A DNA stretch of 64,000 nt, taken from Dipylidium caninum (taxonomy: Eukaryota; Platyhelminthes; Cestoda; Cyclophyllidea; Dipylidiidae). The translations under genes were made by a program, and so were the position numbers. This document shows positions 1-10,037 of this stretch, in pieces; the stretch's first letter is position 1, and the number at the start of each line of letters is the position of its first letter. Location: the NCBI GenBank assembly GCA_017562135.1, contig QEYB01001194.1, forward strand, positions 186,001-250,000, given 5' to 3'. The notes beneath the pieces are model-generated. The model did not search any database. It worked only from the letters and a program-made list of their open reading frames with translations, and was not told the origin of the DNA.

Positions 1-1102
1 ATTAATGGTAACCGTATACTCCCAAAAGGCACGAAATAAAGGTCGCGACAATTATGGCCCCCTCGCAATTTTCGAGTTAAGAAAAGTACGGTAATTAAAT
101 GGAATGCGAGAAACAAAAGCGAATTAAAACCAGCAATAATGCGAAAAGATGATCTCTACCATTTCTTAAAATGATATTTAAAACATCCCATAATGTACAA
201 ACGAACGTGTCAGACACTACGAAGAAACATAACTGAAAACAGATCTCAACACAGGTTGAATGAAGTTGGTTGTGGGGGTGCGTTTTAACAAAATGCATTT
301 AAAAGTGATTTGCTGCACTATAACTATAAATGTAGGAATAAAAGTGATTCAAAGGTGAATGATGCAGTCCTCAAAAGCTAATAAATGAGCGATAGAGAGC
401 TTCTTAATTCTTATAAATTTTATCAAGGGTATGTTTCAAATTAACAAAATTGCAAACCCCAAAAAACAATAACGACAGACATCGTCTTTTAAAAATGGAC
501 TTATTCTGTCATTCTAAATATAAAAGGACAATTCAATCGCGGCTCCTCTCTAAAATCCCTTAAGCACGTGTCTAATTAATATGGATGAATGGCAGTTTTC
601 CCAACAACTGTGCACGCCAGAAAGGCCGGGGCCGCACTAGAAAGTGCAGGCAAAACAAAAATTTGCGCGCTAGTATTACCATTATGTTGGCAAAAAAGTG
701 GTGCATTGAACTGTTATGTGCGGATGGGAGCCAAAGCCAATGCCAAAAATGGAACAAAAATAAAACTATATAATTCTTCGATAATCATGGTTTCACACAC
801 CAGCCGTCCGGTTTCTTGATGATGTCTTAAAGTCTGTAAAACGGTATTTGCTAATTCCACTCACAAGGATGATCTACTGTTCGTAGCACCTATGGGTTTG
901 CTTCAGTTTATGCCTATTTCAAAATAATTTTTCATGTTTTAACTGTTATCTTATGCGCAGTAGGATAACTTATGTTCATTATGGCTGCTAAGCGTGTGAC
1001 GGCAAAATGTTTTCAACGTTCAAATAAACTCGCGAATTGACCGGTAAATTTAGAAGAACGTCTGGCTGTTCGTAACCACTGCGCGCAGTGGTGTTTTGCG
1101 GC
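1..1102. other. Upstream region without recognised gene
   Basis: No open frame here shows a family motif or a convincing exon with splice borders. It presumably holds 5' flanking sequence of the SHP-2-type gene that starts at 1103. I see no clear promoter element. Confidence 0.5.
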
Positions 1103-4100
1103 ATGACCACTGATTCTCGGCGGTGGTTCCATAACGAGTTGTCAGGTCTTGCCGCCGAAAAACTCCTCATCGAGAAGGGTGAACCCGGAAGCTTTCTTAT
1201 TCGTCAAAGTCATAACAGTCCTGGAAATTTCACTCTTTCCGTTCGTCGAAAAGATTCTTTTGCTCATATTCGTATCCAAAACACTGGCGACTTTTTAAGT
1301 TTTCATGGTGGCGACAAATTTGCCACTTTGCCGGAGCTTGTTAACTATTATCGTGAGCATCCTGATCAGCTGAAGGAGAAAAATGGTAATATTATTGAAC
1401 TTCGGCAGCCCTTGATGGTCGATGATTATGCCACAGAGAGGTATATACATATTTTTCGCCTCTTGTTAAGCGCGTTTGATTCTGTGATTCGTGCTTCATG
1501 TTCATAGCGCGAGATGGTTTCATGGCCGTCAGACAGCTAACGAAGCCCAAAATCTCCTCGTGAAAAAGGGCAAGAATGGTAGTTTTTTGGTTCGTGAGTC
1601 AATTCGGCAACCGGGTTCATACGTGCTTTCGGTTTATACGGGTGGAAATACTGTATCACACATTCTTGTAAACCGCCTGCCAAATTCGAAGTTCGATTTG
1701 GGTGATGGCCCAGAATTTGCATCGCTTGGTCAGCTGATCGACCATTACACAGCCTTTCCCCATTATGGTTAAGGATGGTGATTTGATTTGCCTTAAACAA
1801 GTAAGTTTTTACTTTTGACCTTTACTTATGAACGCTTTTGGATATGTGTGCGACGGTCTTGAGATATTTTTCCGAGTATACAGGGGAGCGATCATGAATG
1901 CTGCAAGGATTATTTTTTGCTGAATAATGCTGTGATCGAATTTTACCCTCGTAAAAGTTGTATGTAACTGGAATTTTTATCTTTTATATCGAAGTATTAA
2001 ATATAGTTCTCACTTCTTAAACTAACCGTTACAAGAAGAATGTGAAAATGTCACCGAAAACTGATATCCTTCTCTGTAACATCCTTGAATTAGCATTCTC
2101 TTTTTACTGTTAAGAATGCTTTTCTCCGTTTTTTCCATAGCCCTTCAACGTCACCCGTCTTAACGTCTCATATCTGGATCAACGCATCGCACAACTAGAG
2201 AAGGAAGGGATGCGGGGCAAGCGTGTAACGGGATTCTGGGAGGAGTTTGAAGAACTACACCAAGACTCCCATGAAGGCAGTCGGACAGAAGGCAGTCGAC
2301 CCTGCAATTTGGCGAAAAATCGGTACAAAAACATCCTTCCCTTTGATTTCACGCGGGTCATCCTACGCGACTCCGACCCAAACGTGCCGGGCTCGGATTA
2401 CATCAATGCCAACTATATCTCAAATCCTGTATGTAGCAAAAGTTGTTTCAACTAAATGAATTCCCAGTAGATATTTGCAATAATAGGTTCAAAAATGAAG
2501 CTTTTATTGCTGACATTCAGGAAGTTACTGGGCGCCCTCCCGTTCAATATAAACTAGTTTCCTCTTAGAAAATATTCATGAAAAGCATAACTAAAGTGTT
2601 TTGCATGTCAAATATAAGCAACTTCTGCTAGCGATGGAATTTTATTTAACACGGATTGGTTACGTTCCCTCCACACATTGTTTTGGTTCGAATGATAACA
2701 GGTCTTTGCCTTTGTTTAGACATCTTTCTGTAATCAGAGGTATTTCATCGAGTCGCTATTCTACATTTATTTCGTAGAACTAGTAACATGTATCTCTTTT
2801 CGCAACGCTGCCTAATCATCTATGGATCCCTTTGGCCATCTCATGTGTAGAGGTGACCTTTTTTAACGTTTCAGGTACTTCCGCAAATTGTCTTTATAAC
2901 ATTACGTTTAGGCATTGTCATTGCCATTGATTACAAGGCAGTAGTCGAGGGGAAATATTGCTTAATTTTGGTACGATTTCAGTAGCTCTTGCGTCATGAA
3001 TAGCCTTTTAGGTTCCATGTAATGCATTACCCCAAGCCATATTTGAACCTACGTTTTATCGTGAGCTACACTAGAGGTCTTTGAAAAAGTGTTTGTGTGC
3101 ATTATAGGCCTTTTTTATGGAAGGACTTCAACCCCCACCATCTTCCACAGAAGATTTGGATGAGAATAAAAGGACGGAAAACGTAAAAGAGGGGGATAGA
3201 GGAGGTGATGAAGGCAGCCCTCGAATTAGTAACCGTCGAACTCAAATTTTCTTTTCCCAACTACCGCAGTATATCGCCACCCAAGGTGTGCTGCCTAGTA
3301 CTATTGTTGATATGTGGCGCATGATTTGGCAGGAGCGCTCCTCTATTGTTGTCATGCTAACGAAGGAGAATGAACGGGGGAGAGTAAGTGGTTTTTTTGC
3401 TTTATCAAGTCTCACTTACTCATCATCGTGTAGAATAAGTGCGAGAAGTACTGGCCTACCGGGGTGGAGGGTCCTTTAATTTTCCCTGTGCCTTTGGGGA
3501 CCCTCAAAGTAACCCCTGTGGCTGAACGCAACCTCAACTCGCATGTTATCCGTGAACTCAAGGTTAGTTTACATTTAAAAGCCAAACAGGAAGAGGAAGA
3601 TACTGAGGGTGACAAAAAAGACGATTCATTCAACGTCTTTTTACTTCAATTTCTTGCCTGGCCTGATCATGGGACTCCGAGTGATCCGTCAGAATTCTTG
3701 GATCTTCTCTTCAGCATCTCATCTTATCAAGTTAGTGACTGTACTAGGTATTTTACGTTAAGTAATCTCGGAGTTATGTAATAAAGGAATTATTAGCGTC
3801 AGTTTTACCGAATTATTGAGTGATAAGTTGGAGTACCATAATAAATGAATTCCATCGCTAATAGTATTCATTTGTACTTTCATTATGTTCATTTTTATTC
3901 ATTTTAAGGAAAGTATGGATACAACGGGACCAATAATCGTTCACTGTAGTTCAGGGATCGGTCGAACTGGAACTTTAATTGTGATTGACATGCTGCTGGG
4001 CTGCATTCGTGAAGGTGGTCTTCACACAGACATTGATATAGCCCGTACAGTTCAAGCAGTTCGAAAACAACGTTCTGGTATGGTACAGACTGAAGCGCAA

Positions 4101-4569
4101 TATCGTTTCATTTACAAGGCTGTTCGAGAATTTGTCTCTAGCCTTCGACTCCGCGTAAAGCTTCGAAATGTATGTGAAAGGCAACTAAAATCGAGTCCAT
4201 ATTTGGTTTTTTTTAAAGTTCCTCCCTCTCTTTTAGGCCTTGAAACCATTTGGCATTGACTACACCAATCTGAAACAGACACCACGCAGCGAAGGCTGCC
4301 TCTGTTGTACGGGCGCAGCCACCCTTTCGCATCCTCCATCTTTCACGCTCCCATCCTCACTTCCTAATTCGTCTCGAACATTTTGGACGGGAAGGAGCGC
4401 CAACCCGCGGAAACCCGTGCCACCACCTTTACCTCCTTCATCAACAACAGTTGGAATCCAAAAAAGTTCTGCCCCTGAAGAGGTTTCAGTAACGACGAAT
4501 GCAACCATCGGAGTTGTTCCCTCTTCTAACTCCAGACGATGGTATAAACTCTCTTCGGCTTCGCGGTAA
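1103..4569 (+). CDS. PTPN11: SHP-2/corkscrew-type SH2-SH2-PTP phosphatase
   Basis: Cytoplasmic protein tyrosine phosphatase acting downstream of receptor tyrosine kinases. Exons: 1103-1440, 1505-1800, 2141-2428, 3108-3383, 3434-3730, 3909-4169 and 4237-4569, all with GT/AG borders; about 695 aa once one surplus base near 1757-1764 is discounted. The N-SH2 domain starts SRRWFH and carries GSFLIR; the C-SH2 domain carries GSFLVRES. The PTP domain shows [11 protein letters not shown], the WPD loop (WPDHGTP), the P-loop [10 protein letters not shown] with catalytic Cys and Arg, and the Q-loop QTEAQY. N-SH2 residues of the autoinhibitory face (NTGD, ATLPELV) are kept. About 50 charged residues are inserted before YIATQG. 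The tail has a YTNL site and a proline-rich PPPLPP run. Start ATG 1103 precedes the family N-terminus; the upstream in-frame GTG was ignored. The family assignment is firm; the exact 3' end is inferred. Confidence 0.93.
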
Positions 4570-4779
4570 CATAGGTAATTTGAAATCATGAAAGCCCTGT
4601 AAAGGAAGAATGACTGGGAAAAAAGCTCCCTCTTTTGTTTTAGCGTGAAATTGGTTTCCTCAAAAGACACTCAGGTTCATTCCAACTGCTGTTCCTGCTA
4701 CTGTCGCCGTATTTTGTAAACAGACCTCCCTATATCTTTGACACGCTCTTGGCCAGGCCATTCACAGATCCATCAAAAA

Positions 4780-4785
4780 AATAAA
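4780..4785 (+). promoter_or_regulatory. Candidate polyadenylation signal AATAAA
   Basis: AATAAA lies about 210 nt after the stop codon of the SHP-2-type gene on the same strand, so it is a plausible 3' end signal for that gene. Confidence 0.4.
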
Positions 4786-5041
4786 CTCCTTAAATTGATT
4801 ATTCCCGTTTCTCTTACCAGTAAATGTCGTGGAAACAAATTATAGTAGTTTCTAAATAGATGTGGTATTAGTTATTAGCACAATGGCGATAGTATTCTTC
4901 GTAGAGATTAGTCTTTTGTCGTTGCCAATAGACGATTTATTTGACCAATACCGGGCGATCACCCCGATCTTCACTATTTAAGCACAATCGATGATTTTTT
5001 CTGTGTTGAAAACATCGTTAGTCCGTCTGAGAGGGGTTTTC

Positions 5042-5290
5042 TTACCAAAGAGAAAGGGAGCGATCCGGCACGTTATTGAACAAGTCCACAGTTACATTCA
5101 TGGAGGCTTCGAAGTTGGGGGTCAATGAAAACTTTTCGGGCTTCGTTGATTTCCCAAAAAGCCCATTAATCAGTTGCCGTAACGTCCCGATGGCCCATTG
5201 TGCATTTGCTGTAGTATGAGGTCCGCATTTCATCAAGTAAGTGGTCGTATGAAATCCTGGCACCTCATAACATTGTTCAGCTGTTGACAT
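5042..5290 (-). CDS. Small hypothetical ORF downstream of RCC1L
   Basis: An 82-codon frame with a true ATG at 5290 and a stop at 5042. I do not recognise the product and see no membrane segment or signal peptide. It lies about 330 nt downstream of the RCC1L stop on the same strand, with an AATAAA for RCC1L (5420-5425) between them. A GTAAG sits at the stop, so it could also be an exon with a donor, but no good continuation was found. It may be a chance ORF. Confidence 0.22.
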   Translation of the reverse strand: MSTAEQCYEVPGFHTTTYLMKCGPHTTANAQWAIGTLRQLINGLFGKSTKPEKFSLTPNFEASMNVTVDLFNNVPDRSLSLW

Positions 5291-5419
5291 CGGGGAATAA
5301 CGGCATTTTAAGGAAATGGACAGCGGAAGTGTTGAAAATCAATATAAAACTAGTGAGGGAAGACAAAAGGATGAAGCCTCCGAGTAAAGTAAATAAGAGA
5401 AGGGACGAAATCAAAAACA

Positions 5420-5425
5420 TTTATT
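5420..5425 (-). promoter_or_regulatory. Candidate polyadenylation signal for RCC1L
   Basis: The minus strand reads AATAAA about 200 nt after the RCC1L stop at 5622. Confidence 0.4.
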
Positions 5426-5621
5426 TACTTGGATGTGTAAAATGGTCACGAGTAAACTGGATAGATTAAAATTGTATGGATAAATTCCAGATGAATGGAC
5501 GGACGGAAGGATTTTTGATTTATGGATAAAGGGTTGGTAGAGTGGGTAGAAGTTGGAAGTCGATGAGCGAACGGGTAGACAGACGGGCCTAAGACTTTTA
5601 GAAGTAGTTGGGGATTTTACC

Positions 5622-7779
5622 TCAAGCGAATGATTTAGCAATAACCATTGTGTGGTCGACACCACAAGCAACTTTAATTGCTTCTGCTGGAAGCGACAGA
5701 GGCATAGGATATGTTTGCACGTTTTTCACAGCATCCTCAGTAGAATTTGTAGAATTTCGACCCAATCCAAGACATGCCAAACCCGCTCTAGGAGCGCCCC
5801 AAGACCAAAGAAGTCCACAACTTGATCTTGCCATAAAATGATGCAATCCAGGCACTAAATCAGCAATTCGGTTGTCAGAGAAGGGAAGAGCAGGAGAAAA
5901 GAGGGCTGGAGGAATTAAAGTTGGCTTAGAGGATTGGAAAGTTTTCGGACCCAATCCGAGACAACCAAAACCCCAAACGAAAACCTAAAGAAGAATAAAA
6001 TTAATCAAAATCCAAATTGATCAACTTACATGACCGTGCTCGTCCAAGATAGCACACATCGACCCAGCGGCCGCGACTTGAATCACCTTACCCAATTTAA
6101 AACCAGTAAGGCATTCGCGAAGAGGAAGCTCAATAGGCTCAAGAACTTGAACCTCATCAGTAATGGGCCAAATCTGACCATACTCATTGTTGCCCCAAGC
6201 AAAAATGCGTCCACAATCAGTCAAGACGAGAACTGTATCTCCACGTGATGAAATTTGCCTTAAACACGAGGACAAAATTCCATGCAATATTTCAATTTTC
6301 TCAATATTTTACATAAAAGATAGTGATCAAGATTAAGCCGTAAGTTTCTACCACCACAACTTACACTTTTAAAAACCGACCCGATCAAGGCTCAAAAACC
6401 TTGTCCATAAATACTAAAACGGTAACTTTTCACTCAGACTTAGCCAAAGTTAACTATATCACATTTTTAAGAGAATTTCTGGAAACATTCAAATCTCACT
6501 TTACTTAAAGAGTATATGTTAATTGGTACCGACCAAGTGAATAGGAGGATAAGCAATAATAAGATCTGTTCAGAAGGGGTGGAACGGGCAACAGAGGGAC
6601 ATGTAAGAAGCTCAAACTAACAAAAGTGAAAGACCAAGGGTAAAAAACTCACCAATGGATTTTTGAAACAACCATCATCATTAACACGGCTCCAAACTCG
6701 AAGCCTATTTTAAACAGTTAAATTCAATGCCATGGGAGAAAAGTTATAAACAGACTAAATGACAATATATATTTCTTGCTCGTAAAGAGGGACTAATAAG
6801 ATTAAAACTTACTTAACACGTAGGCCGTCCAAATGGCCACCGACCCTGGTCAACTTGTCAACGAAACGGGTGGATTTCAAACCAGTTTGACCATCTGTTC
6901 CCAAACCACAGGAAAATACTTGACCCTCACTAGACAAAACGAGGCTATGATCCTGTCCGCATTCAACCTAGATTAATTTCGTCAGAAAATACGAAAAATC
7001 CTGCTTTTACTTACCTGTTTAATGCTTTTTACTTCTTTCGGAAGCAACACTCGAGTGATTTGAGGGTGTTGCGAGCTATAAACTTCTCCCTCAATAACTT
7101 CGCGAGCGCATTGTCCAAAAGTGTTATTTCCCATACTGAAAAGGACTGATTGATCTGTTTTGGGATCATGAGAGACAATAAGAGAATGCGCGCGGCCGCA
7201 GGATAAACATTAGAGGAACAAGCGCTTCGGCTTGGGGAATTGAAATCAATGCAGGTTCGGGAACAACACTAACATGCAGTGAATCGGATACATCACCATG
7301 AATTTGATGAGACTACTTAAACGTTCTAGAACGAGTATGGCAGTACCTGAAAGCCTAACTGCCCATCGGAATTAACTCCGCAGCCATATACAGCTCTTTT
7401 CAGCTTGTGATGCGTCCCGATAAAAGTTGTGAAACCATAACCGCAAGCAATAGACTTGACGGTAATTGATCGATCCGAAAAATGTTTAAGGTGTGTTGGG
7501 ACAGAAACCGTAAATCTGGGTTGCCGTGTAGATATTCCTAATACAAAACTAATAACATTAACTTTATTTATACAAACGTTCTGGTTCGACATATTTCCTC
7601 ACTCCAATCGCTCCCGTAGCCACAACGCCAAATCCGTAAACTCGGGTTGCACGAGTAGGAGAAAAACGCAATTCTTGCAAATTTGAATTAGCAGTCTGAA
7701 CCTGATTGGACACGAATTTACGGACATAATATGTGCACGAATAGGAACCAGGATTCATCCGCGCACCCGACCGGAGCAT
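5622..7779 (-). CDS. RCC1L: RCC1-like mitochondrial protein (RCC1L/WBSCR16)
   Basis: Beta-propeller of RCC1 repeats; the human relative acts in mitochondria in assembly of the mitoribosome large subunit. Exons on the minus strand: 7779-7578, 7537-7347, 7312-7015, 6967-6813, 6258-6030 and 5984-5622, about 478 aa (human about 464) after discounting one surplus base near 7201-7209. Repeat signatures include IACGYGFTTF, SCGRAHSLIV, SMGNNTFGQC, VECGQDHSLVL, AWGNNEYGQ and VFVWGFGCLGLG. The C-terminus VACGVDHTMVIAKSF is very close to the human end, which separates RCC1L from other RCC1 proteins. ATG 7779 gives an Arg-rich start compatible with mitochondrial import; an upstream in-frame TTG was rejected. 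The first introns are 40, 34 and 47 nt. It lies directly downstream of mS29. Confidence 0.92.
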
Positions 7780-8635
7780 CCTGATCAACAAGCTTGTCCT
7801 TCGTATATATGAGGTGATTGAATAAAAGTAGATTCTACGAATTTTTTGTGTACGTTAATAATGAATTATTGGAGAAAAACCATTATTGAAGTTTTCAAGA
7901 CGACTGAAAAACTGAGGAAATTACTGCCACTGGCTCTCGGTGGAGAGAAGCTTTGCCAAACGAAACTTCGGTAACCGCTAATTATTTACACTGACTCGTC
8001 CTGCATAGAAACCCCCACAGCCAATTGAGCGCCAGAGCATGTATAATGAAAAGACCACCGCAACTTTGCGGACCCCATCCCGGGATTGCACACGTCCAAT
8101 ACTTCCGCATAAAACCCTCCGATAGCGATTTACAAACACCACGTCGAAATTGCCGAACACCTTTGACGCATTAGCCACACGAGATGAGATATTTTAATAC
8201 CCTCAACCCAGTGACCTATAATTTGGTCAAAATGTGAGTCCGATGAACACTAAAAGCGCCATTCTGCTCAATAGCTATCATAACCCAGCGCGATCCACGA
8301 ACACCCATCAAACGGAAAAATCGTTGATGCAAAAACAAACTCACCTCACTCGAATGTCTGTTCTAGGTCTCTTTGACTTTCGCCTTCACTTTAATACAAT
8401 CAGGTCCTCTTATATGGTGGGATGGTTGAGTAACCTCCCAGAACATCAAAAACCCCGAGAGCTTCAGTAATAGAAATGACTATCACAAGACCGAACACCT
8501 CATGATTTTACCATGAAACGCATACGGTACCACAAGAAACAAGTGTAACTAAATAAATACAACATTCCCTAATGTAAAAACGATAAGTCATTGCTCGTAT
8601 ATATAGTATTATTATTGTAATGGAAGTAATAAACG
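7780..8635. other. Intergenic spacer between mS29 and RCC1L
   Basis: About 850 nt between the mS29 stop and the RCC1L start. Small frames here (8178-7978 on minus, which starts at GTG, and 8234-8470 on plus) show no family motif. It may hold the RCC1L 5' UTR and promoter and the mS29 3' UTR. Confidence 0.5.
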
Positions 8636-10037
8636 TTACCACTCCGCAGCCACTCGAGACAATTCACGTGGATTAGAATCGGCTAAAAATAAGATTTCCG
8701 CCCTCCCCTCCTTCTCCAACGCTGCGGGATTGGCGAACCATTCGTGCTCAGCATAGAAATGCATAATGGCATCCATCTCCCCGGGAGTGTAATTGGGCAC
8801 ATGCACGGGAACGAACGGATCCATTGTTTCAAAGCCCCGTTTCGTCAAAAGGTACCTTAAATTAAGATACAAATCCCTCATACTTTGAAAATTATATTAG
8901 GTGAATAAAGTGACTTTATCAAACCTACCCTGGCGTGTAGTGCTCACGATCGGAGGGCCATGAGGCTCTCTCATTCACGCTCGTAATGATTCCTCCATGC
9001 GGCCAATCACCACGGAGTGCCCTTCTAAGATGGTGCACAATCGCCAGGCGATCAACAGCAACTTTTTTATGTAAGCTTTTGTCCTGCATTCTAGTGCCTC
9101 GACACCACAAAAAGTTCACTCCGTCAATAATAAGATAACATTTTGTTGCTTTCTCCGAGGCTGAAAGGAAACGCATCTAAAGGGATTATACAAAGGAAAG
9201 AGATAATCTACCTCCCGAAGAAGTATTCCAATACAATCTGTTGAATACTTAGTCCTTGTTAATCCGAAATTAATCAACTCCACCCAAGGTGTTCCAGCTG
9301 GACTTGTATCCTTTACTGTCCACTCCACGGCTTTAGATATCAAAGGATTCAACTGAATTAAGGAAAAAAACAAATACAAAAAATAGAAGCATTGTTGTCG
9401 GTTCAAGCTAAAAAACAACCTTCTCGAGAGCGGGTGAATTTAACTCAAGGAAAGATTTCAACCACACAGCAGAACGTTCCGGAAAATCTAGAGCTTCGCC
9501 TTCAATATGATGTCTGTGTTGTTCCTGATGATAAGAACCACTGGGGGTGAAGTCGAAGCATCGATCAAGCCATTTTTCCGCGTTACAGAAAGCAAAAATA
9601 AGGCCACCCTTTTCTTCGGCATAGTGAGCGATATGAGCCATCTGGACAGATATCCCGCAGCCAGGTTGGCCGTAGAGAACGAAACGGGGAACATGAGTTA
9701 GTTTGACCGATTCTAGACAGGTCATTACATCAAGAGCAGGTTTACGAACGAGGAGGGAAAAGTCATCGAAAAGACGAAGTTCACGGCGGTGGTCATCGGT
9801 TAGAAAGGGTTCGATGACTCGAGACGCAGTGGATTGAGGTATAGAAAAGAAGCGTCCCAGGGCGGCAGGGATATTTGAAAGTTGAGAAGAAGGGGTATTT
9901 AAGTCAGTCCGAGGAGTTTCCCGGCTGAACCATGTAGATGAATGGGAATTAGGATTGGTGACTGTGGAAAAGAGGCTACTATTTAAATCCGCAAGGCGAA
10001 TGTAAGAAAGGCTGGGAAGGCGCGAAAGTATTTTCAT
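8636..10037 (-). CDS. DAP3: Mitochondrial small-subunit ribosomal protein mS29 (DAP3)
   Basis: P-loop GTPase-fold protein of the mitoribosomal small subunit, also known as death-associated protein 3. Minus-strand exons: 10037-9420, 9352-9212, 9176-8929 and 8882-8636; phases agree throughout and give 417 aa (human 398). Family blocks seen: FVLYGQPGCG with AHIAHYAEE (P-loop region), AVWLKSFLELN, YSTDCIGILL, YLIIDGVNFLW (Walker B-like strand), AIVHHLRRALRGDWPHGG, and the C-terminal GFETMDPFVPVHVPNY and ILFLADSNPRELSR. The P-loop reads GQPGCGIS, with Ile (codon ATA) where Lys is usual. ATG 10037 gives a basic, Ser-rich N-terminus fitting a mitochondrial presequence. Two introns are only 35 and 46 nt. 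RCC1L follows on the same strand. Confidence 0.95.

Noticed and set aside
2690..2700. GGTTCGAAT resembling a tRNA T-arm
   Set aside because: No acceptor stem, anticodon arm or pairing T stem could be drawn around it.
7978..8178. 67-codon minus-strand frame between mS29 and RCC1L
   Set aside because: It starts with GTG, has no motif, and the RCC1L N-terminus is fully accounted for by ATG 7779.
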